DNA of 64,000 nucleotides from Cherax quadricarinatus (Eukaryota; Arthropoda; Malacostraca; Decapoda; Parastacidae), in the NCBI RefSeq assembly GCF_038502225.1, contig NC_091293.1, positions 760,727 through 824,726 of the forward strand, in the 5' to 3' direction. Below, in pieces: positions 43,930 through 56,000 of this stretch. Numbering within the stretch: the stretch's first letter is position 1; each line of letters begins with the position of its first letter. Below the pieces are notes generated by a model. It had not been told where the DNA came from, ran no database searches, and worked only from the letters and a program-made list of their open reading frames with translations. The position numbers were made by a program, and so were the translations under genes.

Positions 43930-46568
43930 GTATGTCCGAGATCGCTTGAACTGTTGCATAAAAACGGGTATTAAGTCTGAAGTAACACATACAGAGTGTT
44001 TGGATAGAATTTTCAGAGGGGCATGAAAAATGATTTTAGGAGTGATATACCGTCCCTCAAACTTAGATAGGGACCAAGGGAGACTACTATGGGAGGAAAT
44101 GGTTAAGGCCACAAGGCACAATAATGTAGTAATTCTAGGAGACTAACTTTAGTCATATTGATTGGAATTTCTTGACTGGGAATTTAGAATCATAAAACTT
44201 CTTAGAAGTAGTTCAGGATTGTTTTTTGAAGCAGTTTGTGACAGAACCTACAAGGGGAAATAACCTGCTTGACTTAGTTATGGCAAACAATGAATCCCTT
44301 GTTAATTTAGAAATTTCAGAGGAACTGGGTGCTAGCGACCACAAATCAATTACATTTAGCATTGAATGGAAGTACGATAGTAGCGATAACTCAGTAACAG
44401 TCCCAGATTTTCGCTTAGCAGAGTACGATGGGCTTAGAGAACACTTATCTGTTGACTGGGGTAACGAAGTGAGCTATCAATATGACAGTTTTCTGAACAC
44501 TATACATGCTGCTCAAAGAACGTTTATCCCATATAAAGAAATTAGATCAAATAGAAATGACCCAAAATAGATGAATAATAGGCTGAAATATCTACTAGGG
44601 CATAAGAAAGGAATTTATAGGCGTATCAAAAGAGGTGAGGGTCATCTAATGAATCAGTATATTGACATTAAAAAGGGGATAAGAAAAGCTAAAAGGGACT
44701 ATGAAATTAAAGTTGCTAGGGATTCTAAAACTAACCCAAAAAGTTTTTTCCAGGTCTATAGAACAAAAGTTAAGAGATAAGATAGGTCCCCTTAAAAATA
44801 ACTATGGGCACCTTACTGACAAAGAGAATGAAATGTGCTCGATTTTTAACAATTATTTTCTCAGTTTTTACACAGGAAGACACTAACAATATTCCAGTAA
44901 TTAATTTTTATAGTAGGCTAGAAGAAGATAAATTATGTAACATCACAGTCACTAGTGAAATGGTTGTGAAGCAGATAGACAGACTGAAGCAAAATAAATC
45001 GCCGGATCCTGATGAGGTTTTTTCAAGGGTTCTTAAGGAATACAAAATGGAACTCTGTGAACCATTAACTAATATTTTTAATTTATCTCTTCAAACAGGT
45101 GTAGTGTCTGATATGTGGAAGATGGCTAATGTAATTCCTATTTTTAAAACAGGGGACAAGTCGTTACCATCAAATTACTGCCCAATAAGCCTGACCTCAA
45201 TTGTAGGCAAATTACTAGTCAATTATAGCTGAGATTATAAGAAGCCATCTCGATAAGCATAGCTTGATTAATGATACTCAGCATGGATTCACAAGAGGCC
45301 GGTCTTGTCTAACTAATTTATTAACTTTCTTCAGTAAAGCTTTTGAGGCTGTTGACCACGATAAAGAATTTAATATTATTTACTTAGATTTTAGTAAGGC
45401 TTTTGATAGAGTTCCGCACCATAGGCTGTTAAAAGAAAGTGGCAGCTCATGGCATTGGGGGAAAAGTGCTCTCGTGGATCGAGTCATGGCTCACTGACAG
45501 GAAGCAGAGTGTGTCCATAAATGGGGTTAAATCCGAGTGGGGATCTGTAACAAGTGGCGTTCCACAGGGATCAGTCTTGGGCCCGTTGTTGTTTATAATG
45601 TATATCAATGATCTTGATGAGGGAAATACTAGTGACATGAGGAAATTCGCCGATGACACAAAGATAGGTAGGATAATTGATTCAAACCTAGATGTTATGA
45701 AACTTCAGGAGGATTTAAACAAACTCTATTCTTCGTCAGAAAAGTGGCAGATGCAGTTCAATGTAGATAAATGCAAGGTTCTGAAGCTTGGGAGTGCCCA
45801 TAACCCTAGTACTTATAAGTTAAATGATGTAGAACTTAGCCATACAGATTGCGAAAAGGACTTGGGGGTTATGGTGAGCAGCAACCTTAAACCAGGACAG
45901 CAATGCCTAAGCGTACGTAATAAGGCAAATAGATTACTGGGATTTATATCAAGAAGTGTAAGCAACAGAAGTCCAGAGGTCATACTGCAGCTTTATACAT
46001 CATTAGCAAGGCCTCACCTAGATTATGCAGCTCAGTTCTGGTCTCCATATTACAGAATGGACATAAATTCGTTAGAAAACATTCAGCATAGGATGACTAA
46101 ATTAATACATAGCATTAGAAATCTTCCTTATGAAGAAAGATTGAAGACTTAAATTACATTCACTTGTTAGACGAAGAATGAGGGGAGACCTGATCGAAGT
46201 GTATAAGTGGAAGATAGGTATCAATAAAGGGGATATTAATAAGGTCTTGAGGATGTCTCTCGAAGAGAGAACCCGCAGTAATGGATTTAAAATTAGATAA
46301 GTTTAGATTTAGAAAGGACATAGGAAAGTATTGGTTTGGAAATAGGGTAGTTGAGTGGAACAGTCTACCTAGTTGGGTTATTGAGGCTGGGACTTTGGGT
46401 AGTTTCAAATTTAGGTTGGATAAGTACATGAGTGGGAGGGGTTAGATTTGAGTGGGACTTTCACAGAGCTTATTTCTTGGGTGGCATTGAAAATTGGGCT
46501 GGGCAAATGTTTTGTTAGTGGGATGAATTGTAAAGGACCTGCCTAGTATGGGCCAACGGGCCTCCTGC
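43930..46568 (+). mobile_element. CR1-like LINE inserted in the minisatellite, broken
   Basis: The plus strand encodes an endonuclease remnant (VTEPTRGNNLLDLVMAN, LGASDHKSITFSIEWK). RT follows (KQNKSPDPDEV, NYCPISLTSIVGKLL, LDFSKAFDRVPHHRLL, TSGVPQGSVLGPLLFIMYIN, FADDTKIGRIID) and then a C-terminal block (LYTSLARPHLDYAAQFWSPY, GDLIEVYKWKIGINKG). Stops at about 44568 and 44778 and several frameshifts kill it. The 3' end is CCTCCTGCAGTGTTCCTCC then TTTCTTATG. GTGAGGGAG flanks both sides and is a likely target duplication, though also part of the repeat unit. Confidence 0.85.
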
Positions 46569-49500
46569 AGTGTTCCTCCTTTCTTATGTGAGGGAGGAGT
46601 GGTGGCGGTGCAGGAGTGGTGAGGGAGGAGTGGTGGTGGTGTGGTGGTGGTGCAGGAGTGGTGGTGGTGCAGGAGTGGTGGTGGTGTGGTGGTGGTGCAG
46701 GAGTGGTGGTGGTGTGGTGGTGGTGGTGCAGGACTGGTGGTGGTGGTGGTGCAGGACTGGTGGTGGTGGTGGTGCAGGACTGGTGGTGGTGGTGGTGCAG
46801 GACTGGTGGTGGTGGTGGTGCAGGACTGGTGGTGGTGGTGGTGCAGGACTGGTGGTGGTGGTGGTGCAGGACTGGTGGTGGTGGTGGTGCAGGACTGGTG
46901 GTGGTGGTGGTGGTGCAGGACTGGTGGTGGTGGTGGTGCAGGACGTGTGGTAGTGGTGCAGGACATGTGGTAGTGGTGGTGGTGCAGGACGTGTGGTAGT
47001 GGTGGTGGTGCAGGACGTGTGGTAGTGGTGGTGGTGCAGGACGTGTGGTAGTGGTGCAGGACGTGTGGTAGTGGTGGTTGTGCAGGACTGGTGGTGGTGG
47101 TGGTGCAGGACTGGTGGTGGTGGTGGTGCAGGACTGGTGGTGGTGGTGGTGCAGGAGTGGTGGTGGTGTGGTGGTGGTGGTGCAGGAGTGGTGGTGGTGT
47201 GGTGGTGGTGGTGCAGGAGTGGTGGTGGTGTGGTGGTGGTGGTGCAGGAGTGGTGGTGGTGTGGTGGTGGTGGTGCAGGAGTGGTGGTGGTGTGGTGGTG
47301 GTGGTGCAGGAGTGGTGGTGGTGTGGTGGTGGTGGTGCAGGAGTGGTGGTGGTGTGGTGGTGGTGGTGCAGGAGTGGTGGTGGTGTGGTGGTGGTGGTGC
47401 AGGAGTGGTGGTGGTGTGGTGGTGGTGGTGCAGGAGTGGTGGTGGTGTGGTGGTGGTGGTGCAGGAGTGGTGGTGGTGTGGTGGTGGTGGTGCAGGAGTG
47501 GTGGTGGTGTGGTGGTGGTGGTGCAGGAGTGGTGGTGGTGTGGTGGTGGTGGTGCAGGAGTGGTGGTGGTGTGGTGGTGGTGGTGCAGGAGTGGTGGTGG
47601 TGGTGCAGGAGTGGTGGTGGTGTGGTGGTGGTGGTGCAGGAGTGGTGGTGGTGTGGTGGTGGTGGTGCAGGAGTGGTGGTGGTGTGGTGGTGGTGGTGCA
47701 GGAGTGGTGGTGGTGTGGTGGTGGTGGTGCAGGAGTGGTGGTGGTGGTGCAGGAGTGGTGGTGGTGGTGGTGGTGGTGCAGGAGTGGTGGTGGTGTGGTG
47801 GTGGTGGTGCAGGAGTGGTGGTGGTGTGGTGGTGGTGGAGCAGGAGTGGTGGTGTGTGGTGGTGGTGGTGCAGGAGTGGTGGTGGTGTGGTGGTGGTGGT
47901 GCAGGAGTGGTGGTGGTGTGGTGGTGGTGCAGGAGTGGTGGTGGTGTGGTGGTGGTGCAGGAGTGGTGGTGGTGTGGTGGTGGTGCAGGAGTGGTGGTGG
48001 TGTGGTGGTGGTGCAGGAGTGGTGGTGGTGTGGTGGTGCAGGAGTGGTGGTGGTGGTGCAGGAGTGGTGGTGGTGGTGCAGGAGTGGTGGTGGTGGTGCA
48101 GGAGTGGTGGTGGTGTGGTGGTGCAGGACTGGTGGTGGTGTGGTGGTGCAGGACTGGTGGTGGTGTGGTGGTGGTGGTGGTGCAGGAGTTGTTGTGGTGG
48201 TGGTGGTGCAGGAGTGGTGGTGGTGTGGTGGTGCAGGACTGGTGGTGGTGTGGTGGTGCAGGAGTTGTGGTGGTGGTGGTGGTGGTGCAGGAGTTGTGGT
48301 GGTGTGGTGGTGCAGGACTGGTGGTGGTGTGGTGGTGCAGGAGTTGTGGTGGTGGTGGTGGTGCAGGAGTTGTGGTGGTGTGGTGGTGCAGGAGTGGTGT
48401 GGTGGTGGTGCAGGAGTGGTGTGGTGGTGGTGGTGCAGGAGTGGTGTGGTGGTGCAGGAGTGGTGTGGTGGTGCAGGAGTGGTGTGGAGGTGCAGGAGTG
48501 GTGTGGTGGTGGTGGTGCAGGAGGGGTGGTGGTGCAGGAGTGGTGGTGGTGCAGGAGTGGTGGGGGTGCAGGAGTGGTGGTGGTGTGGTGGTGGTGGTGG
48601 TGCAGGAGTGGTGTGGTGGTGGTGGTGCAGGAGTGGTGTGGTGGTGGTGGTGCAGGAGTGGTGTGGTGGTGGTGGTGTGGTGGTGGTGGTGGTGCAGGAG
48701 TGGTGGTGGTGGTGGTGGTGCAGGAGTGGTGGTGGTGGTGGTGGTGGTGCAGGAGTGGTGGTGGTGGTGGTGGTGGTGCAGGAGTGGTGTGGTGGTGGTG
48801 GTGGTGCAGGAGTGGTGTTGTGGTGGTGGTGGTGCAGGAGTGGTGTGGTGGTGGTGGTGGTGCAGGAGTGGTGTGGTGGTGGTGGTGGTGCAGGAGTGGT
48901 GTGGTGGTGGTGGTGCAGGAGTGGTGTGGTGGTGGTGGTGCAGGAGTGGTGTGGTGGTGGTGGTGCAGGAGTGGTGTGGTGGTGGTGCAGGAGTGGTGTG
49001 GTGGTGGTGGTGCAAGAGTGGTGTGGTGGTGGTGGTGGTGCAAGAGTGGTGTGGTGGTGGTGGTGCAAGAGTGGTGTGGTGGTGGTGGTGCAAGAGTGGT
49101 GTGGTGGTGGTGGTGCAAGAGTGGTGTGGTGGTGGTGGTGCAAGAGTGGTGTGGTGGTGGTGGTGGTGCAAGAGTGGTGTGGTGGTGGTGGTGGTGCAAG
49201 AGTGGTGTGGTGGTGGTGGTGCAAGAGTGGTGTGGTGGTGGTGGTGCAAGAGTGGTGTGGTGGTGGTGGTGCAAGAGTGGTGTGGTGGTGGTGGTGCAAG
49301 AGTGGTGTGGTGCAAGAGTGGTGGTGGTGCAGGAGTGGTGCAGGAGTGGTGGTGGTGGTGCAGGAGTGGTGGTGGTGGTGCAGGAGTGGTGGTGGTGGTG
49401 TGGTGGTGCAGGAGTGGTGGTGTGGTGGTGCAGGAGTGGTGGTGTGGTGGTGCAGGAGTGGTGGTGGTGGTGCAGGAGTGGTGGTGTGGTGGTGCAGGAG

Positions 49501-51400
49501 TGGTGGTGTGGTGGTGCAGGAGTGGTGGTGTGGTGGTGCAGGAGTGGTGTGGTGGTGGTGCAGGAGTGGTGTGGTGGTGGTGCAGGAGTGGTGTGGTGGT
49601 GGTGCAGGAGTGGTGTGGTGGTGGTGCAGGAGTGGTGGTCGTGCAGGAGTGGTGGTGCAGGAGTGGTGGTGTGGTGGTGCAGGAGTGGTGGTGGTGGTGT
49701 GGTGGTGGTGGTGCAGGAGTGGTGGTGGTGGTGCAGGAGTGGTGGTGGTGGTGCAGGAGTGGTGGTGGTGGTGCAGGAGTGGTGGTGCAGGAGTGGTGGT
49801 GGTGGTGGTGGTGCAGGAGTGGTGGTGGTGGTGCAGGAGTGGTGGTGTGGTGGTGCAGGAGTGGTGGTGTGGTGGTGCAGGAGTGGTGGTGTGGTGGTGC
49901 AGGAGTGGTGGTGTGGTGGTGCAGGAGTGGTGGTGTGGTGGTGCAGGAGTGGTGGTGGTGCAGGAGTGGTGGTGTGGTGGTGCAGGAGTGGTGGTGGTGC
50001 AGGAGTGGTGGTGGTGTGGTGGTGGTGGTGCAGGACTGGTGGTGGTGCAGGAGTGGTGGTGGTGCAGGACTGGTGTGGTGGTGGTGGTGCAGGAGTGGTG
50101 TGGTGGTGGTGGTGCAGGAGTGGTGTGGTGGTGGTGGTGCAGGAGTGGTGTGGTGGTGGTGGTGCAGGAGTGGTGTGGTGGTGGTGGTGCAGGAGTGGTG
50201 TGGTGGTGGTGGTGCAGGAGTGGTGTGGTGGTGGTGGTGCAGGAGTGGTGTGGTGGTGGTGGTGCAGGAGTGGTGTGGTGGTGGTGGTGCAGGAGTGGTG
50301 TGGTGGTGGTGGTGCAAGAGTGGTGTGGTGGTGGTGGTGCAAGAGTGGTGTGGTGGTGGTGGTGCAAGAGTGGTGTGGTGGTGGTGGTGCAAGAGTGGTG
50401 TGGTGGTGGTGGTGCAAGAGTGGTGTGGTGGTGGTGGTGCAAGAGTGGTGTGGTGGTGGTGGTGCAAGAGTGGTGTGGTGGTGGTGCAAGAGTGGTGCAG
50501 GAGTGGTGGTGGTGGTGCAGGAGTGGTGGTGTGGTGGTGCAGGAGTGGTGGTGTGGTGGTGCAGGAGTGGTGGTGTGGTGGTGCAGGAGTGGTGTGGTGG
50601 TGGTGCAGGAGTGGTGGTGTGGTGGTGCAGGAGTGGTGGTGTGGTGGTGCAGGAGTGGTGGTGGGGGGGTGCAGGAGTGGTGGTGTGGTGGTGCAGGAGT
50701 GGTGCAGGAGTGGTGGTGCAGGAGTGGTGGTGTGGTGGTGCAGGAGTGGTGGTGCAGGAGTGGTGGTGCAGGAGTGGTGGTGGTGGTGTGGTGGTGGTGG
50801 TGCAGGAGTGGTGGTGGTGGTGGTGTGGTGGTGGTGCAGGAGTGGTGGTGGTGCAGGAGTGGTGGTGGTGCAGGTGGGGTGGTGTGGTGGTGCAGGAGTG
50901 GTGGTGGTGGTGTGGTGGTGCAGGAGTGGTGGTGGTGGTGTGGTGGTGCAGGAGTGGTGGTGGTGGTGTGGTGGTGCAGGAGTGGTGGTGCAGGAGTGGT
51001 GGTGGTGGTGTGGTGGTGCAGGAGTGGTGGTGCAGGAGTGGTGGTGGTGTGGTGGTGGTGCAGGAGTGGTGGTGGTGGTGGTGGTGCAGGAGTGGTGGTG
51101 GTGGTGGTGCAGGAGTGGTGGTGGTGGTGGTGCAGGAGTGGTGGTGGTGGTGGTGCAGGAGTGGTGGTGGTGGTGGTGCAGGAGTGGTGGTGGTGGTGGT
51201 GCAGGAGTGGTGGTGGTGGTGCAGGAGTGGTGGTGGTGGTGCAGGAGTGGTGGTGGTGGTGCAGGAGTGGTGGTGCAGGTGCAGGAGTGGTGGTGCAGGA
51301 GTGGTGGTGGTGGTGCAGGAGTGGTGGTGAAGGAGTGGCGGTGCAGGAGTGGTGGTGAAGGAGTGGCGGTGCAGGAGTGGTGGTGAAGGAGTGGCGGTGC
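46569..51400. repeat. 4.8-kb GGT/ACC-rich minisatellite in TDP-43 intron 1
   Basis: Well over a hundred units built on GCAGGA(G/C)TGGTGGTGG. Unit length changes by block: 23 bp near 46.75-46.92 kb, 31 bp near 47.2-47.7 kb, 25 bp near 50.1-50.45 kb, with mixed lengths between. Variants GCAAGA and GCAGGAC cluster in blocks, a sign of local expansion. The outer units at both ends keep GTGGCGGTGCAGGAGTGGTG. No stop codon occurs in any frame over about 4.2 kb, giving six giant artefact frames. G-rich strand: plus; the TDP-43 transcript carries the C-rich form. Confidence 0.97.
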
Positions 51401-51586
51401 ATGACTGGCTGGAGTTTCCGGCAGCCGGCATCATCAACCACAACCTCACAATATTACATCATCTTACTCATTAATATACACTACATCCATCTCCAATATT
51501 CATTATAACAGTACTTAACATTGTGGTGTAAGAGCTACATAGAACAAAGTATATGTTAGTGTAGCGGCGGCGGTGGTGGTGGTGGT

Positions 51587-51601
51587 GGGGGGGGGGGGGG
51601 A
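51587..51601. repeat. G-run next to a GGT microsatellite
   Basis: GGCGGCGGTGGTGGTGG followed by about 14 G, roughly 90 bp inside the intron from the exon 1 donor. Confidence 0.85.
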
Positions 51602-51699
51602 GTGTTGGCGTCGGTGATGGAGCACCCACCAACACTAGCCGGCCCACGCCACCCGTCATATTACAATATAAATGTAGAGTAAGTGAGTTAATGGCTCAC

Positions 51700-51934
51700 C
51701 TTTGGGGAAGACACAGACGAAGACATAATTCCATCCTTCATCAGGTGCATGAAGGCGACCATCGACGAGTCTAACACCTCGCATACCACGACTCTCAGCA
51801 TGGCGGTACTTTAGACCACAAGCACCGGGGAACTGCGCCACCAGTGTAGACAACAATAATGTGCCGTCATCCTCAGTAGGGATCTCGATGGGCTCATCAT
51901 TCTCTTCTTCACACACTTGTATGTAACAACTCAT
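51700..51934 (-). CDS. TARDBP: TDP-43 coding exon 1: N-terminal domain
   Basis: It encodes [20 protein letters not shown], then [40 protein letters not shown] and [18 protein letters not shown]: the ubiquitin-like N-terminal domain of TDP-43 (about 78 residues) that mediates head-to-tail oligomerisation. I chose the ATG at 51934 because it aligns with the family start (MS-YI) and has a good AAC context. An upstream in-frame ATG at 51943 and the open frame to 52003 are less likely. The exon ends AAAG|GTGAGC in phase 1. The only clear exon-2 match lies at 26886. Confidence 0.93.
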
Positions 51935-51986
51935 GTTGACCATGCAGACAGCAACACTCACGGAGACACAACGCACCAACTGCACC

Positions 51987-51991
51987 ACTGA
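51987..51991 (-). promoter_or_regulatory. Possible initiator (TCAGT) of TDP-43
   Basis: TCAGT is the arthropod initiator core and sits 53 bp upstream of the ATG. Short motif, so weak evidence. Confidence 0.25.
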
Positions 51992-52034
51992 TGACGCCAA
52001 CAATCATCGACTCTCTTCGGTTATTTTCGTTCTG

Positions 52035-52042
52035 TGACGTCA
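52035..52042 (-). promoter_or_regulatory. Palindromic CRE (TGACGTCA) upstream of TDP-43
   Basis: A perfect eight-base CREB/ATF site about 100 bp upstream of the start codon and 44 bp from the possible initiator, a usual distance for proximal promoter CREs. Confidence 0.45.
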
Positions 52043-52044
52043 CT

Positions 52045-52790
52045 GGCATTCGGCTTCCACAAACTTACACTATAGTTCTCTTTTATAATGAATATCTTTC
52101 TTTTATCAACCACATGATCGCATTTTTATATAATAGAATTTTAGATTCTTACTACTTATTTGTATATAAATATTGATGATGTCCTTTCAATTAGATATAA
52201 AATAATTATTCTTAATATTACTTTTTTCTATGTTAATAAATTATTTTGCCCTACCTACCTTAACGAAGAATAGTATGTTTTTACTGTGAATGCTTTTACT
52301 ATTATATTTAAGGTTTTTAAGACTTAAAATAAGGCACAAACTAATATTGTATATCAAGTCTGGCCTACGTGACCAAACTAGATAGCTGTTTCCCAACACA
52401 CTTCCTGGCATTAACTTCGTACAATGACAATTTGCTCCCTCTACTTTCTACTTAAATATTATGAATGAAATTATGAAAAAAAAAGAAAAAGAGGGAAAAT
52501 TAAATATATATGAAGAGAGAAACAACCAACCCCAAGACTTGTAATGTAAATATAATATGAAGTGTTAGCCAGGATAAACGAAGGCGGTGTACTAGGTGGT
52601 GCCCTGGTGGACACACTTTACAAATGACTGTAACTCTTACTTACTGTGCTCGTCCTCACACGCTCCTCCTCCTTACTTATTCAAGGCCAGTAACACATAA
52701 TTTCTTGGGGATCTTTAATGTATTGCGAAAATAGTATTGGTCATAGTTGTTGTTAGGTCATAGTGATGGTAAGTGCCGGGGTATAGTAAG
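52045..52790. other. Upstream region of TDP-43, nothing recognised
   Basis: AT-rich DNA without a frame or repeat; upstream promoter sequence may lie here. Confidence 0.4.
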
Positions 52791-52792
52791 TA

Positions 52793-53087
52793 AGTAAGTA
52801 AGTTTATTCAGGTATTCACAAATACAGTTACATAGAATTATCATATATAGCAGCATATGTTTAGAGAACCTAGGATAACCCAAAAAAGTCAGACAGAGTG
52901 ACTTATTTCCATTGGGGTCCTTTTACCTTATTATTATAGTATAAAGGTTATAATATTTTCTTATTGTTCTACAATGAAGATAACATCTTATTATCATACT
53001 AAAAAGACTATCTGCGACACCAAGGTCATTAAGAATCTACAATACGAGGGTCATTACAAGGAATAAGGTAAAAAATTTACACGTATG
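52793..53087 (-). mobile_element. 3' UTR and tail of the CR1-like LINE
   Basis: Minus strand: GGACCCCAATGGAAATAAGT, TTTTTTGGGTTATCCTAGG, TGTAACTGTATTTGTGAATA and finally CCTGAATAAACTTACTTAC with a (TTAC)n end in place of poly-A, as in CR1-group LINEs. Detached copies of this tail occur at 13034, 36108, 39310 and 40386. Confidence 0.8.
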
Positions 53088-56000
53088 TTAGCTAAAAAAT
53101 AGAAAATCATTCCCCTCCCTTTCTGTAGCTACATTCATCAGACACCTTTTGGCAGTCTTCTTGAACTGGTTCAAGCTATGACTGGCCTTGACATTTGTGG
53201 GTAGTCTGTTCCATTCCTTTATTGCTGTACAATAAAAGGTGTTTGAAGCCTGGCCACTGACTGTGGGTACTACAAAGTTGTGCTCTCTCCCCCTAGTTCT
53301 ATGATTGCTTTGGTTCCCAGCCTTGACAAAATTGACAGCAAGATATTCTGGACATTGCTTGTGAGCAATTTTATAAACATGATTTAGCTTCAGTTGTTTT
53401 ACTCTGTCTTCAACATTCAGCATATCCAACTGCTGTAATTCATCCTGGCCTACATGTTCTCTTGGTCCCAGCCCCAGGATGAATCTTACGATTTTGTTCT
53501 GGGTGATTTGCAGTCTATCTTTCAGTTTTTTTGTCAAGGCAGAGTACCAAGAAGAGCAAGCGTAATCCATATGGCATTGTATAAGGGCTAGACATAGAGT
53601 CCTGCGAGCCTCAGTAGGTAGACACTGTGCTTGTCTATACAGGAACTTCAGTCTGGCATTCACTTTCTTTACTACACTGTTCCCTATCAATTCTCCTGAC
53701 ATGCATGGGTCAAAGGGGATTCCCAAATATTTTACTGATGAAACCAAAGTGATGGGCTCCCCATTACATTGAACATTAAAATTATTTACCCTTCTCAGTT
53801 TATGTTTCGTGCCAAAGAGAATGGCTTCAGTTTTCCCTAGGTGTAATGATAGTTTGTTGTCTACTAACCATTTGCTGCAGGACTCCAGTTCCAGTGTTAA
53901 AACATTAGCAATATCTTGTGGGTCTTTACCTGACACTAACAGAGCACTGTCATCTGCATACAGTAGGAGTTTGCACTTGACACTGATAGGCATATCATTG
54001 ACATAACATAAGAATAATAAGGGACCCAGAATACTACCTTGGGGAACTCCACATGTTATCGGCAGGGGTTCTGATTCTGTTTTGTTGATTTTGACTATTT
54101 GTCTCCTGTTGCTAAGGTAGGACTTAAACCAGTCTACAGAACCTATACCGATAGTTTGAAGTTTATTACATAATATATTGTGGTTGACAGTATCGAAGGC
54201 CTTTTGCAGGTCTAAGGTTACCATGCCTATGAGGTTCCCCTTTGACATTTCAGTTCTCAGGTAATCCATCAGATTAATAAGGGAGGTGTCGGTTGAGTAG
54301 GATCTTCTAAAGCCCGATTGATAGCTATGGAGAATGTTGTTGTCATTAAGGTACTTAACTACTTGAGAATACACCGCCCTCTCTAGAATTTTAGATATTA
54401 TACTGAGTATACTAACAGGTCTATAGTTGCTTACATCAGACCTACTATTTTTCTTGAAGATAGGAGTAACTCTGGCCTCCTTGAACCCCTCCGGTACTGT
54501 ATTAGTGGTGACTGATAGATTTATTATGTGAGCAATAGGGATTGACAGTTCAGAAGCACCATCTTTTAGGAACTTAGATGGAATGTTATCAGGGCCTGTG
54601 CTCTTAGTTGGGTTTAACCTGCTTAGTTCTTTTTGAATAAAGTCATGAGATACACTTACTAGTTGACAACTGTTTGGGGTTACCCCTTTATTGGTATAGT
54701 ATGTTTGAAACTTATCAGAGTCTGTGTTAAAGGTATTTGATGCAGCTGGTAGTTTACTTACTAGTGTTGATGCAACAGATGTGTAGTATGAATTAAAGCA
54801 ATTTGCCACCTTAGATGTTTCGTGGCATACCTCATTATCGATAGTGAGTACTATGTTAGACCTATCTACTGGCTTATGGCTATACCCCAACTGTTTTAGT
54901 TGTTGCCAGAGCTTTCTGGGGTTATGCTTATACTCTTCAATTTTTGAGCAGTAGTGCTTTGCCTTTGCTCCTTTTATAAGTCTCTGTACTCTGTTCCTCA
55001 CCCTTTGGAATTCATTTAGTGCTGCAATATCCTGTCTGTTTGCTTTAAATCTTTTTAGCAGCTGGTCTCTGAATTTCATATTATCTAATATCTCAGTATT
55101 CATCCAGGGTTCAGTTCTTCGTTTAATCCTAACCTCTTTAACTGGTGCAATATTATCAAGGATGGTAGTGAACATTGTTTTGAATTTTTCCCAGGCATCG
55201 TTTACGTCCGTGCAACTTGTTATCTCAGTCCAGTCACAATTGTGTAGCCTATTTACCAGTGTTTCTTTACTGTAGTTTCTAGTTGACCTCATTTTTATTG
55301 TCCTGTGTAGGCCTATCCTATCCCTAGTTATTTTCCTGGTGCAGTAAATGATGAAATGATCACTAAGACCTGTGGTAATGACGCCTGACTGACTAATGTT
55401 CTCAGCGCGGTTACAAAGTATGTGGTCAATTAGGGTGGCTGAGGACTGTGTGATCCGGGTTGGAGTATTAATAAGTTGAGTGTAACTATTTAATCCTAGA
55501 ATTTGCTTATACCTTTTGCATAGCCCGTTATTTTGCTGCTGAAAACAGATATTGAAGTCGCCCAGTATTATTGTCTCGCAATTGTTTTCAACTCCGGACA
55601 AGACTCTGGAAAAGTCTTCTAAGAACTGGTCCTGGGTAGGAGGGCGGTAACTAGTTCCTACTAAGATGGGTTTGGTCTTAGGAAGCAGCACTTCAAACCA
55701 TAGAATCTCCAGTTTATTGTTATTTAAATCAGGTCTTGGGTTGTAAGCTAAGTCATTTCTAATGTAGGCACATACTCCACCACCCTTTCTGTTCCTATCT
55801 AAGCGTTTTATATTGTAACCATCTATTTTGACCTCGTCGTCAGTCACCGTATCATCCAACCAAGATTCAGAGATGGTTATAACTGCCGCCCTAATTTTGT
55901 TAGCTAGAATCCTAATCTCTGCCAATTTAGGAAGAAGTGATCTTGCATTGACATGAATAAAGTGAAGGGCTGTTTTCATAAAACAATCATAATCATCAAT

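Noticed and set aside
43613..44121. Pro/His-rich minus-strand frames
   Set aside because: They read the 28-bp minisatellite remnant.
46442..51449. Six overlapping frames of over 1300 codons on both strands
   Set aside because: They are the minisatellite read in each frame; units of 23, 25, 28 and 31 bp shift the frame constantly, and the repeat simply lacks stop triplets.
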